Assembly (NCBI GenBank): GCA_964477265.1
Contig: CAYZDJ010000002.1
Coordinates: forward strand, 255,817 to 319,816
Length of the DNA: 64,000 nt
Reading direction: 5' to 3'
DNA from: CAIVPM01 sp964477265
Lineage (GTDB): Bacteria > Bacteroidota > Bacteroidia > Chitinophagales > Chitinophagaceae
Within the stretch, counting starts at the first letter, position 1; each line of letters starts with the position of its first letter. Positions 51,430-62,258 of the stretch are shown here, in pieces. The position numbers were made by a program, and so were the translations under genes. The notes under the pieces are model-generated. The model saw only the letters and a list, made by a program, of their open reading frames with translations, was not told the origin of the DNA and searched no databases.

Positions 51430-54396
51430 CTAGTCAAATGAAATACGTTTTTTTGTTCTATAATTAGTATTGATAATTAATTGAAAACAAGCTTTGTTGT
51501 TATTGAAACTAATACTTGCCGAACCATTAATTATTTTACAGCAATGTTGTATTAGCACCATACCCAAGCCCATACCTAATGTATGCGGTTCTGCCTTTTT
51601 TGTTGACTGAAGAATTTGATTTATTGCATTTAAATACTTAATGTTTACGTTGCTTGTTGTATTGCAAACTTCTATACTGCATTGCTCAGTATTATGCTTT
51701 ATTTCAATAGAGATATTTGAATTAGGTATGGCATTTTTAATAGCATTATCTATTATGTTTCTAAGTATTGTTGATATTAAATTTATGTCGGTTGTAATAA
51801 TATTAACCCCATTATTTAACACATTTATATTTACTTGTTTGTGTTTAGCAATATCATCATAAACTAATAACAACTTATTTATTACTTCATCAATATTTAT
51901 TGGTTCAAATATTGGTTTGAAATAATTTTTTTCTATGAAACTCCATTTTAACAAATTGTCAAGTAATAAACTTAAACTGCGGCTTTTTTGGTCTATTTCA
52001 TCTGCAATGTTGCTAATACTTTCAAAATCTTTTTCTTTAAGTAAAAAACTAATAGTATCTGCTAAACCAATATAATTATTAACAGGGCTTTTTAAGTCGT
52101 GAGCAATAGTCATAAATAGCTCTGTTCTGCTTTGCTGCAACTCCTTCATATTCCTATTTTGTAATGTTCTGTATCGCCACATAAACAAAACATAAAAACT
52201 ATATAGTATTACCAATAAAAATAAAGTATATGCCCACCAAGTGTTGTACCAAAATGGTTTTACCAATAATTCTATATGCATAAAATTATCAGCAGCATTG
52301 CCACATTTTATTTGAAGGTTGTATGTGCCTGGCATTAAATTATTGAAATTAATTATGCCGTCAGAAGAAACATTATACCAGGTAGAATCATTGCTGCCAG
52401 ATAATCTGTAAAGAATAAAATCCTCTGTGCTATTGGTAAATGGAAAATTGACTTTGAGAATAATATTTTTGAAATCAGCTTCAAGAATATATTTATCCTT
52501 GCTTTCTACAATGCTATCATTAATTGTAACTTCATCAATAACTAATTTGCCTGTATTTACAAGATTCGATTTTTTTAGATTTGTATTTAAAGCTACTGTG
52601 CCAGCAATTGATGCTAAGTATAAAGAATCTCCTTTAAGCAAATACCCACCACCAAACCCACCATTAAATTCAGGATTAGATAAACCAATGTTTTCACCAA
52701 ATTTTTTTAATGACAATCTAATAGGCGTATTGGTTTTAATCGATTCTAGTAAATCTTTTTTGAAAATAAAATACAAACCATTATTTGATGGCAGCCAGTA
52801 ATCTCCATCTTTATCTCTAATAAAAAAATGTGCATTCTGATAAATTCTTTTTAAATCTGTAGTAGAAGATGCAGGGTTGTTAGAAACAATATAACAACCA
52901 TTATTTAGTGTAGTAATTAAAATTTTCTTTAACGAAGTGTCATAAAAAATACTACGGATATACCCTTGAATATTTGGCGAAATAATTTTTGTTTCTTTGG
53001 TTTTTAAATTCAACTCCTGTAGTTGTTCTCCTATAATGGCATATAAAATATTAGGTTGATAAGAGTTGCAGATAGCCTGTATTTTTTCGCCATTGGTTGG
53101 CCAATTATTTATAAGCCCTTCGCTAATGGTTTGTTTTTTAAAATTGTAAGAGTTGAGTGTATAGTTAATAAAATAAGCACAAGTATCGTTGGTGATAATA
53201 TCAGAAATTTGTCCATTTACAGTTTTAAATTCTCTTAATAAATTGAGTTTATTATCTAGCAACAAAAGATTATGCTGACCAGCAGTTAGTATTGTATTGT
53301 TTTTTAATGGGCAAATTGTGCCAGTAAAACTCCAACTCCATTTTGGATTTTTGGCTTTATAAATTTTGAAATAAATATCTTGGTTAGTTATTATTTTATT
53401 GTCTATGTCAGCCAAAGTATAAATTACTTTATTCTCATCGTTTTCATAATTGTTCTTAATATTTATTCTTGGTGTTGCATATACTTCTAAGCCTTTCATA
53501 TATGTGCCTATAAATAATTTTTCAGCACTTTCTTCATAATTAAAACAAGTATAGGTTTTGTAATTATTGATGCGTGTTATGAGTGTTGTAATAACACTTT
53601 CTTTTTCGCCTATTGCTATTTTAACAATATTGTTTTTTAAACCTAGAACATTATATTCAGAAAAGCTATTTAGCCCCCATATATCATTTGAAATATAGTT
53701 TTTAAACAATGGCAAATATTGTTCTTTATAAATGCTTCCACCCTTAATAATATAGCATTTGCCGTTGCTGCCATCAATACTTAAAAGATAGCCCTTAACA
53801 ATAGTGTTTAATGGGTTTTTCCAAAATCTGTTAATAGTTGTTTTTAAAATAAAATTTTCGAAATAGTGAATTTTATTGTTTAGATAATTTATTAAATAAA
53901 AACTAGTATCAGATGCTTGTAGTATTTCAAACTGATGTATCTTATCAAGGTTTTGTTGTAAAAAAGTATCTATGTTTAAATTCTTATTATAATGCAGATA
54001 AATTTTTTGTGTAAATTTTATTTTCTTAAAGAATATGTTATCGTTGGTAATAACAACAAATTCTCTTTTACACTTTTTTAAAACACTGTTTTTTTCTAAA
54101 AAAAAATTCTCCTGATCATTTGCTACAACAGACATATTAGAACTAAAATCAAAATAATCTGAGTTGCTCAATTTGACTTTACTCAAATCTATTTTTTCAA
54201 AATTTTTTCCATTCCATTTAATAATGTTTCTATTAGTGGTTATCCAAAAAAAGCCATTGGCATCTTTATGCATACGCTGGATAACGTGGTTACTTAATCC
54301 ATCATCTTTTGTAAAATATTCAGTTTTTTGAAGTATTTGACTAAACGACAATGTATTCAATAAAATACTAAATATTAAGCAAAAAAAATTTTTCAT
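51430..54396 (-). CDS. Sensor histidine kinase with propeller-type sensor domain
   Basis: The 988-residue protein starts MKNFFCLIFSILLNTLSFSQ, a signal peptide, then a long periplasmic part with beta-propeller repeats (DGLSNHVIQRMHKDANGFFW is the typical first blade) and a Y_Y_Y-like beta-sandwich (FPFTNSTEDFILYRLSGSND, NLMPGTYNLQIKCG). One membrane helix follows (WWAYTLFLLVILYSFYVLFM). The H box is MTIAHDLKSPVNNYIGLAD, and the G box is TLGMGLGMVLIQHCC. It resembles hybrid two-component sensors but has no receiver or AraC domain of its own. The partner is the LytTR regulator. The upstream frame to 54489 is rejected. Confidence 0.88.
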   Translation of the reverse strand: MKNFFCLIFSILLNTLSFSQILQKTEYFTKDDGLSNHVIQRMHKDANGFFWITTNRNIIKWNGKNFEKIDLSKVKLSNSDYFDFSSNMSVVANDQENFFLEKNSVLKKCKREFVVITNDNIFFKKIKFTQKIYLHYNKNLNIDTFLQQNLDKIHQFEILQASDTSFYLINYLNNKIHYFENFILKTTINRFWKNPLNTIVKGYLLSIDGSNGKCYIIKGGSIYKEQYLPLFKNYISNDIWGLNSFSEYNVLGLKNNIVKIAIGEKESVITTLITRINNYKTYTCFNYEESAEKLFIGTYMKGLEVYATPRINIKNNYENDENKVIYTLADIDNKIITNQDIYFKIYKAKNPKWSWSFTGTICPLKNNTILTAGQHNLLLLDNKLNLLREFKTVNGQISDIITNDTCAYFINYTLNSYNFKKQTISEGLINNWPTNGEKIQAICNSYQPNILYAIIGEQLQELNLKTKETKIISPNIQGYIRSIFYDTSLKKILITTLNNGCYIVSNNPASSTTDLKRIYQNAHFFIRDKDGDYWLPSNNGLYFIFKKDLLESIKTNTPIRLSLKKFGENIGLSNPEFNGGFGGGYLLKGDSLYLASIAGTVALNTNLKKSNLVNTGKLVIDEVTINDSIVESKDKYILEADFKNIILKVNFPFTNSTEDFILYRLSGSNDSTWYNVSSDGIINFNNLMPGTYNLQIKCGNAADNFMHIELLVKPFWYNTWWAYTLFLLVILYSFYVLFMWRYRTLQNRNMKELQQSRTELFMTIAHDLKSPVNNYIGLADTISFLLKEKDFESISNIADEIDQKSRSLSLLLDNLLKWSFIEKNYFKPIFEPINIDEVINKLLLVYDDIAKHKQVNINVLNNGVNIITTDINLISTILRNIIDNAIKNAIPNSNISIEIKHNTEQCSIEVCNTTSNVNIKYLNAINQILQSTKKAEPHTLGMGLGMVLIQHCCKIINGSASISFNNNKACFQLIINTNYRTKKRISFD

Positions 54397-54413
54397 TCTC
54401 ATTCTAAAAATTA

Positions 54414-54421
54414 CAAAATTA
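54414..54421 (-). promoter_or_regulatory. Probable promoter -7 box of the sensor kinase gene
   Basis: On the minus strand the sequence reads TAATTTTG, an exact TAnnTTTG match, 17 bp ahead of the chosen ATG at 54396. It supports the shorter start. Confidence 0.45.
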
Positions 54422-54489
54422 TCAGTAAAAATAAAACTGTTTTTGAGCAAAAAATTTAACAGAAAGTAGTTACAAAAAACAGCAATCAT

Positions 54490-55062
54490 TTGTAAATATG
54501 TGATACAAATTTAAACAGCCTTTGCAGTAAAATTTATGCTAATTGTTTATCAATACATTTTCTCTTTCAAAAATTGCCAACCACTTATACTAGGGAGTTT
54601 TAAAAAACACTATGTGTGTTAAGTTTATTGTAATACATACAAAAACAGCTCTTTTACATATTTTCTAATAGATAGAATACAATAACAGATTCGGATACAA
54701 AAAATAAGCATAATCAAAGCTGGTAGTTCATTGATACAAATAGGTTGTTTATTGATTAGTTAAATCCAAATTAAAATTATACCAACCCCACTGCGTTGTT
54801 AAGTAATTATTTTTTTGGTAGGCCAAGTTTAATCTGATCTCCCCTGTATAAACAGTAAATTCTCAATCTGTGCATAACCTTGGTTAATAAATACATGCAC
54901 TTTATCCTTTTTTAAAATTCAGTAAATCTATTAGATTATAGTTAAACGATTATGGGCTTTTGCCTGTAAAAGTTAAGTATTAAAGCTGTGTCGTATGCTG
55001 TATTCAATTTAATAAACTTAATACTTAGTTATAAAAAGAACACAATTAAAATTGAAAATAAA
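54490..55062. other. Long intergenic region between the sensor kinase and the giant adhesin-like gene
   Basis: This region of about 570 bp between divergent genes is AT-rich and has no convincing frame, tRNA or strong hairpin. It probably holds the promoter of the giant gene, but I see no clear TTTG-N-TAnnTTTG match close to its start. Confidence 0.5.
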
Positions 55063-58000
55063 ATGATGAAAAATTACATTAAAATTCTACGAAGCCTATT
55101 TGCTATGGCATGTATCATGCTATGCATTAAGCAAGAGGTTGTTGCACAATGCACACCCACTGGTTGTCAGGTAAAAAATAATCCTATAAGGGTTACTGGT
55201 TCAAGTGCAGATATTACTACACCTGATGCTGCTGGCAGAACATTTGAAACATTTAGCAAGTACAATTTAGAGGGTACTCAATATGCTTATAGTAGTACCA
55301 TAACCAATACTAATGTTGGTGGTGCAACTGGTACCAGCAGTCAAACACTGTATCAAAATCTTTTGTATAAAGAATATATGAATTGGCATTTTGCTGTTCC
55401 CAATGGTACTTATACGGTTGTGTTGCATTTTGTAGAGCCAGTATCTTCTTACACAGCAGGAAGAAGATATATGGACATATTAATGGAAGACAATGTAGTA
55501 GATAACAATTTTGATATATATGTTGCCGCAGGTAATGCTACTTTAAAAGCTGTAGCAAAAAGTTATACAATTACTGTAACCGATGGCGACTTAAACGCCA
55601 TTTTTAAACGTGGTATTGGCTCGCCAGATATTCCAATAATTGCTGGTATAGAAATTATTCCTGCAACTTGTTTAGCAACTCAATCGGTTTTAATCAGTAA
55701 AATTTCTGCGAGTGGTTGTTATAGAAACAATAGCGGACAATCAAAATCTACTGTTAGTGTAGAAGTTGCCTGGGATAATGCAATACATACAGATAGCATT
55801 AGAGTTGTATTGGGTAGTCAGGTACGATGGATATATCCTGGTCAATATAAATTATCGGGTTCTGTGGGTACAATAAAATCGCCACAAGTAGTAGCTTTTG
55901 AATTAGATGCCAATGGTAGCACTGGTACTGTAACAGCTTCTATGTTTAATAATGCCACTTGTGCTGCTACCATTGCTAATTATACATTACCTGCTGCTTG
56001 TGCTGCAAGTGTGTGTAGTGTTACCAGTTTGGGTGGCACAGTGTTTAATGATTATAATGCAGATGGGGTGCGTCAGGCAGGAGAAACTGCTGGAACTTCT
56101 GGTGTAACTGTTACCATTTACGATGCAGTAGGAAATGTAACTACAACAACATCTGATATTGATGGAAACTGGACAACAAGTAGTGCTTTAACATATCCTG
56201 TGCGAGTTGAATTTAGCAATTTGCCTGCCTATGTAAATCCTTATGGCACATTAAATGGAGCAAGTGGAAAAACTACTGTTCAATTTGTAAATGCACCAAG
56301 CTGTACAATAAATTTAGGTGTGTTAAATCCAACTGATTATTGTCAAAATGCACCAGACATTTTTGTAGCACAATTTGTAAATGGCGATCCTTTGGCAGGA
56401 GGAACAGCAGGTACTTCTAAAGCTTTGTATCGTATGCCTTATGGTGTTTATGGAATCAATCCACCATTAACTGCCGTTGCAACTGCTTCGCAAATAGGAA
56501 GTATTTGGGGCGTAGCTTACGATAAAAAAAGAAACAAAGTATATTCTTCTGCCGTTTTAAGAAGGCACGCAGGTTTAGGACCTTTAGGCTTGGGTGGTAT
56601 TTACGTTACTAATGGAGCAACTAATGCAACCAATAATTTTATTGATGTACAAAGCTTAGGAATAAATGTAGGAAGCTTAACGGCTGGTAGTCCTTTTTAT
56701 GGACAAACCAATGTAGTGCGAGGCTTGGATTCTAGTATGTACAGACCCAGCCACGATGCACTAGCTTTTAGTTTAGTAGGCAAAGTAGGTATTGGCGATA
56801 TTGAAGTATCTGAGAACAATAATTTTTTATACTTCACTAATTTATACGATAAAAAATTATATAAGTTAGATATCACAGGAGCTACGCCATCATTAGTTTC
56901 ATCTTATACAATGCCTTCTAATTGCAGTAATGGACAATCTCGTCCATTTGGATTAAAAGTAAAAGATGGAAAAGTGTATATAGGTGTTGTATGCGATGCA
57001 AGCACCACAGCCAATACATCAGATTTAAGGGCGTATGTATATGCACTTAACGAAGCAACTAACACCATAAGTACAGTATTTGATTTTCCATTATCTTATC
57101 CAAAAGGTTATCCATTTTCTTGGTATCCATCTGTATCTACTTGGAATGCCTGGACAGATGATTTTAGTGATATTAATATACAAGGGGTTCTCTCTAGTAC
57201 TACTTTAAATGCCTACTATCCACAACCTATACTTTCAGATATTGAGTTAGATATTGATGGGTCATTAATTCTTTCATTTGCCGATAGGTCAGCATTTCAA
57301 ATAGGATGGTACAACTGGGGACCAACAGCTGATACAACTCGCAACTATGTGGCTCTTTCAGGTGGCGATATTTTACGAGCAGAATATACCAATGGAATTT
57401 ATGTTTTAGAAAATGCAGGCTATGTGGCAGGAACAACAGGTTCAAGCACCAACAATAATCAAGGCCCTGGTTTTGGTGAGTTTTATAACGATGATTTTGG
57501 AACGGTACACACTGAAGTTGCTGTTGGTGCATTAGCATTAAGGCCAGGTTCTGGTAAATCAATATTTACAGCAATGGATCCAATTGGTGGAAATAATTCT
57601 GGTGGATTTAGATATATCTCAAACACAACAGGACTAACCACTTCTGGTGAAGCAGTAGCTATTTATAGAAATACAACCAGCGGCACTACTGGTACTTTTG
57701 GAAAATCTGCAGGCTTGGGCGATTTAGAATTAGCCTGTGGCGAAGTTGTTTATTTAGAAATTGGTAATCGTGTGTGGTTAGATGCTAATAGAGATGGCAT
57801 TCAAAATCCAACAGAAACACCAATTAGTGGTGTAACAGTTCGTTTATATAATGCAGCAGGAAATTTAGTAGGCGTTACAACTACCAATGCTAATGGAGAA
57901 TATTATTTTAATGCTACTAATGTTGATACAACTGGCGTAAATACTAGTGGTGTAGCTACAACTGCTTATTCTGGTTTATCTGCCAATACAAATTATTATG

Positions 58001-61000
58001 TAGCTTTTGGGCAAGGTGGACAGTTTAATAGCAGCACAAATTTACTGTCGGTAAGTGGCACTAATTATTTTTTATCAACAGCCAATACTGGTCAAGGTTC
58101 TAACCCTGATATGAATGATAATGATGCAACAAAAGCAAGTGGAGTAAATGCATCTATAAATGGGTATCCTTACATACCTGTTACTACAAGTGGAGTGGGT
58201 ACTACCAATCATACGTTTGATGCAGGATTCTTTTTGCCAGCCAGTTTGGGCGATACAGTGTGGTTAGATAAAAATGCAAATGGGATTCAAGAAGCAGGAG
58301 AAAATGGTATTGCTAATGTAAAAGTTTATTTATTAGATAGCACAGGAACAAAAATAGATAGCACTACTACAAATGCAAGTGGTTATTACAATTTTAGCAA
58401 TTTATATCCTGGAAAATATAGTGTGCAATTTGTGCCATTAACAGGCTACAACGTAAGCCCACAAATGCAAGGAGCTGATACAACGAAAGATAGTAATCCA
58501 AATATTGTTACTGGTATTACACCACAAGTAACATTAGTTGCTGGGCAACACAATCCTACAATTGATATGGGATTATATCAATATGCAAGTTTAGGCGATA
58601 CAGTGTGGTATGATAACAATAGAAATGGTATTCAAGATATTGGTGAAACAGGCGTTGCAAATGTTAAAGTATATTTATTAAATAGTGCTGGAGTTAAAAT
58701 TGATAGCACTACCACCAACGCTAATGGATATTATATTTTTGATAGCTTAGTACCTGGTACTTATAGTGTGCAATTTAATTTAGCAACAATACCTGCAGGG
58801 TATAGAGCATCTGATGCCAATCAAGGAAATGATGATACAAAAGATAGTGATGGAGATGTTACAACAGGAATAACACAACAAGTAACTTTAATTAGTGGTC
58901 AGCATAATCCAACAATAGATTTAGGTATATATGTAATTTGCCTGCCATTAAGCAGCACTACCACCACAGGAACTTGCAAAACAAGTTTACCTTTTGTATG
59001 GAATGGGCAAAGCTTTAATGCAGCAGGAACTTATGTTGTACATTTAACCAATGCTAAAGGTTGCGATAGTGCAGCAACATTAATACTGTATGTAGGCGAT
59101 TGCAATACTTTTTCAGCATCATTTACCAGCGAAACAACTCAATGTTTAGTTAGCAATGTATTTCATTTTACATCTACTGTAACTAATGGAAGTGGAAGCT
59201 ATAGTTATTTATGGAATTTTGGAGATGGAACAACAAGCACTGTAGCCAATCCAACACATACTTATGCAACAGCAGGTGAATACGATGTAACATTAACTGT
59301 TACAGATAATTTATGTGGATGCAGATACCAAGTAAATACCAAACAATTATATGTAGGTCCACAACCACACGTAAACTTCGATTGGCAATATAATGGCAAT
59401 TGTTTAACCTACGATTTTAACAGCACATCTTGGATAAGTATGGGCTGGATAACAAGTTTCTATTGGGATTTTGGTAATGGACAAACCAGCACACAAAGCA
59501 ATCCATTAGCAACCTTTGCAACAGCAGGAGTTTATAATGTTAAATTAGTTGTAACCAGTAATTATGGCTGCAAAGACAGTATAACCATTCCAGTAAATAT
59601 TATTAATAAATGTAACTATACACCCAATCCTTGCAATGCAAGTTGGTATAGCCAAAACGCTACAAGTAATTGTGATAGCACATTAACATTCATAGCCAGT
59701 GGAGCCAATCAAGCAGGCACAACATACAATTGGAACTTTGGAGATGGCAGCACAGCAACTGGCACACCAGCAACACACAAGTATGCAGCATCAGGCAACT
59801 ACACTGTTAAGTTAGTAGTAAACAAAGCAGCACCAAATGCTTGTACTGATAGTTTATCTTATAATATTTATGTAAGCAATTGTTTAGTTACATCAGGTGG
59901 TGGCGGTGGTGTAGAATCTAAAACTTTAGGCGATGTAATAGCACAAAGATTATATGGCAATGCCAGAGAAAGCAAATTGGAAGCAGATGGATTAAGAGAC
60001 AAGAAAGAGTTTATCAAATCATCAGTAACCACAGATGGAGCAAGCGATATTAATTTACAAATGCTAGTACCAGCCACAGTAACAGGAACCAATAAATCAT
60101 ATATCAGCACACCAACAGACCTAATCAATTTTACCAATGCAGTAGAAGTATTAGCAGTTGATTACACCCAGAACAGCAACACCAAAGCAGTAGCATTTGC
60201 AACCAAAACCTTAGGAGATGTTTACTCACACACCAAACCCATCTGTGACAGATTAAAAGGAGCAGAATTACAAGAAGTAAAAAACATTACTGTAAATGGA
60301 TACAACCTGATGGCATACAAAGTAAAACAATGCACAGGCGAAACAGAGTATGCAATGAACCTAAGTGCAGGAACAGCTACAAGTCGCAGCAGCATTAGCT
60401 TGCAAAGCAATTGGTTTACCGATAGCTACCAACAGGATGAAAAATTATACAACTTCCAGCTATGGGCAGTAAGCTATGAAATGGTAACAGCAATGGCTTC
60501 AGACATCATTACAAAACTACAAGCCAATGGAGTTGTAAATGCAGTAACCAATGCAGATTTACCAAAAGCCTATATCTCAAAAGGCTCAAGAAAAGGAACA
60601 GATTTAACAGTAACGCTAAACAACAATACAACTGCCACATCTTGCTACTTTGAAGTGAAAGAAAAAGTAAATGAAAATGCACAAGTAACAACAAGACAAA
60701 TACCATTTACAGTAGCAGCCAATGCAACAAGCAATATTACCATTCCTGTTAAAGATAATTATGAAGACAATATTTATGTTTACATCAATAATAAATTAAC
60801 AGACTTGGTTTACTTAAGCGATGGTACCTGGGCTTTAGATTACAACAAATCAACTACAACGATTAGTAAGTTTAATGTTACTAACGAAACTAACGTTACT
60901 AACGAAACTAACGTACATCGTTTATTACGTAATGTGAATGTAACAGCTACCAGCAAAGATTATGTTACTATCTACAAAACAATGATGGGAGGAGGATTGG

Positions 61001-61590
61001 AACAAAATGTTGCAGACTTCAAGTCAATAATATTCAATGCAAATGCAACAGGAGCAAGTAAAGTACAAGTAACATTGGTTAAGAAATCGATTACAAATTG
61101 GAACGAGCAATACACTTATACAGCGGACTTAGATGGTAACAAAGAATATGGTATCAACTTCAGCCAATTCAAATCAACTAAATATCAAAATGCAATTAAT
61201 GCGAATGATATTGTAGCAGTAAACTTTAGCTTCTTGAATAGCAGAGGAACACCAACAACAATGAACATCAATTTAAGCAAGGCAAGATTTACAAATAGTG
61301 TTATTGCTACAGCTATTGAAACATCAGTAGTAGGAGTATATCCAAACCCAAGCAATGGCAAGTTTACTACAAAGTTCACTAGTGAAACGGCACAACCATT
61401 GGTGTTGAAAATAGTAGATGCATCAAGCGGTAAAGTAATAAAAACACAATTCATCAATGCTGCCAAAGGAATTAATCAGATAGCAGTAACATTAGACAAT
61501 ATCACTTCGGCTAATGGTTTATACATTGTAAACCTTGAAGGAGATGGTGTTAAATACAATGCCACTAAATTGATGATGAATAGAAAATAA
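55063..61590 (+). CDS. Giant secreted adhesin-like protein, type IX secretion
   Basis: The 2175-residue protein starts MMKNYIKILRSLFAMACIML with a signal peptide ending VVAQC. It then has a malectin-like domain (about 20-200), four SdrD-B-type domains (about 323, 900, 1062 and 1177, each with a D-x-N-x-N-G-x-Q-type calcium loop), a beta-propeller-like part (about 425-880, AYDKKRNKVYSSAVLRRHAG), three PKD domains (about 1350, 1437 and 1533, WNFGDGTTSTVANPTHTYAT) and a conserved unknown part (about 1610-2050). It ends in a Por sorting domain (VVGVYPNPSNGKFTTKFTSE). It is probably a surface or released adhesin. A VTNETN repeat lies near residue 1940. An upstream frame to 54988 is rejected. Confidence 0.92.
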   Translation: MMKNYIKILRSLFAMACIMLCIKQEVVAQCTPTGCQVKNNPIRVTGSSADITTPDAAGRTFETFSKYNLEGTQYAYSSTITNTNVGGATGTSSQTLYQNLLYKEYMNWHFAVPNGTYTVVLHFVEPVSSYTAGRRYMDILMEDNVVDNNFDIYVAAGNATLKAVAKSYTITVTDGDLNAIFKRGIGSPDIPIIAGIEIIPATCLATQSVLISKISASGCYRNNSGQSKSTVSVEVAWDNAIHTDSIRVVLGSQVRWIYPGQYKLSGSVGTIKSPQVVAFELDANGSTGTVTASMFNNATCAATIANYTLPAACAASVCSVTSLGGTVFNDYNADGVRQAGETAGTSGVTVTIYDAVGNVTTTTSDIDGNWTTSSALTYPVRVEFSNLPAYVNPYGTLNGASGKTTVQFVNAPSCTINLGVLNPTDYCQNAPDIFVAQFVNGDPLAGGTAGTSKALYRMPYGVYGINPPLTAVATASQIGSIWGVAYDKKRNKVYSSAVLRRHAGLGPLGLGGIYVTNGATNATNNFIDVQSLGINVGSLTAGSPFYGQTNVVRGLDSSMYRPSHDALAFSLVGKVGIGDIEVSENNNFLYFTNLYDKKLYKLDITGATPSLVSSYTMPSNCSNGQSRPFGLKVKDGKVYIGVVCDASTTANTSDLRAYVYALNEATNTISTVFDFPLSYPKGYPFSWYPSVSTWNAWTDDFSDINIQGVLSSTTLNAYYPQPILSDIELDIDGSLILSFADRSAFQIGWYNWGPTADTTRNYVALSGGDILRAEYTNGIYVLENAGYVAGTTGSSTNNNQGPGFGEFYNDDFGTVHTEVAVGALALRPGSGKSIFTAMDPIGGNNSGGFRYISNTTGLTTSGEAVAIYRNTTSGTTGTFGKSAGLGDLELACGEVVYLEIGNRVWLDANRDGIQNPTETPISGVTVRLYNAAGNLVGVTTTNANGEYYFNATNVDTTGVNTSGVATTAYSGLSANTNYYVAFGQGGQFNSSTNLLSVSGTNYFLSTANTGQGSNPDMNDNDATKASGVNASINGYPYIPVTTSGVGTTNHTFDAGFFLPASLGDTVWLDKNANGIQEAGENGIANVKVYLLDSTGTKIDSTTTNASGYYNFSNLYPGKYSVQFVPLTGYNVSPQMQGADTTKDSNPNIVTGITPQVTLVAGQHNPTIDMGLYQYASLGDTVWYDNNRNGIQDIGETGVANVKVYLLNSAGVKIDSTTTNANGYYIFDSLVPGTYSVQFNLATIPAGYRASDANQGNDDTKDSDGDVTTGITQQVTLISGQHNPTIDLGIYVICLPLSSTTTTGTCKTSLPFVWNGQSFNAAGTYVVHLTNAKGCDSAATLILYVGDCNTFSASFTSETTQCLVSNVFHFTSTVTNGSGSYSYLWNFGDGTTSTVANPTHTYATAGEYDVTLTVTDNLCGCRYQVNTKQLYVGPQPHVNFDWQYNGNCLTYDFNSTSWISMGWITSFYWDFGNGQTSTQSNPLATFATAGVYNVKLVVTSNYGCKDSITIPVNIINKCNYTPNPCNASWYSQNATSNCDSTLTFIASGANQAGTTYNWNFGDGSTATGTPATHKYAASGNYTVKLVVNKAAPNACTDSLSYNIYVSNCLVTSGGGGGVESKTLGDVIAQRLYGNARESKLEADGLRDKKEFIKSSVTTDGASDINLQMLVPATVTGTNKSYISTPTDLINFTNAVEVLAVDYTQNSNTKAVAFATKTLGDVYSHTKPICDRLKGAELQEVKNITVNGYNLMAYKVKQCTGETEYAMNLSAGTATSRSSISLQSNWFTDSYQQDEKLYNFQLWAVSYEMVTAMASDIITKLQANGVVNAVTNADLPKAYISKGSRKGTDLTVTLNNNTTATSCYFEVKEKVNENAQVTTRQIPFTVAANATSNITIPVKDNYEDNIYVYINNKLTDLVYLSDGTWALDYNKSTTTISKFNVTNETNVTNETNVHRLLRNVNVTATSKDYVTIYKTMMGGGLEQNVADFKSIIFNANATGASKVQVTLVKKSITNWNEQYTYTADLDGNKEYGINFSQFKSTKYQNAINANDIVAVNFSFLNSRGTPTTMNINLSKARFTNSVIATAIETSVVGVYPNPSNGKFTTKFTSETAQPLVLKIVDASSGKVIKTQFINAAKGINQIAVTLDNITSANGLYIVNLEGDGVKYNATKLMMNRK
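60877..60912. repeat. 18-bp tandem repeat inside the giant gene
   Basis: Two exact copies of GTTACTAACGAAACTAAC encode VTNETN twice. Copy number may vary by slippage without breaking the frame. Confidence 0.8.
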
Positions 61591-61628
61591 TATTGGGCTT
61601 ATTAACATAAATTAGTTAGGATAATGCA

Positions 61629-61662
61629 ATAGAAACTGTCCCAAATGGGGCAGTTTCTATTT
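61629..61662 (+). terminator. Intrinsic terminator after the giant gene
   Basis: ATAGAAACTGTCCC pairs with GGGGCAGTTTCTAT (14 bp, one G-U pair) around AAAT, followed by TT. It lies 38 bp past the stop codon. Confidence 0.8.
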
Positions 61663-61664
61663 AA

Positions 61665-62258
61665 CAAACTACATCATAAGTAACATCAAACTTTTATTAC
61701 CTCCTAAACTTATTCATTTTACGTTTTTAGCCTGTACAAAAAACGTTTAAAACTATGACAACCACTTATTAAAGGGAATATAAATAAATAGTAACAAATA
61801 TAAATTTAGTGTAAAGAGCTACGATGATGGCGTTTTAAATGATTTGAAGCTGCTGGTTTTATAAAAAACATAGCAATATAACAAAATGGAATAGTCGTAA
61901 ATGCAAGTAAACCTGTTGTTTATTGAAAATAATAATAGAGCAAAAATATTTTGATTCATAAGCGTTTCTATAATGAGTTAGTGTGTTTTAACAATCAATT
62001 CCTTCCAGAAAAATCACTTTGAATTCTAATTGTACTTCTATTAAACAATTGGCAGTATAAATGGCATAATCACAAGTTAGCTTTTATGTCAATATATGTG
62101 TTAGCAATATTTTGGATTGACAAATAATAAGTAGTAGATATAATTTTTTTTAATGTTGGTTTCGCAAGAATGATAGCAAAATATTTGAGAATAAAAGCAA
62201 CTATAAATAATGCCCTGTTTAAAAGTTTATAAACATACAAAACATAACACTTAAAACA
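61665..62258. other. Long intergenic region before the last gene
   Basis: This AT-rich gap of about 590 bp holds no reading frame of coding quality, no tRNA and no strong hairpin. It probably contains the promoter of the gene starting at 62259, but no clear TAnnTTTG box was found near the ATG. Confidence 0.5.

Noticed and set aside
57227..57562. 111-residue minus-strand frame inside the giant gene
   Set aside because: It is antisense to a clear coding sequence with repeated domains and shows no family features.
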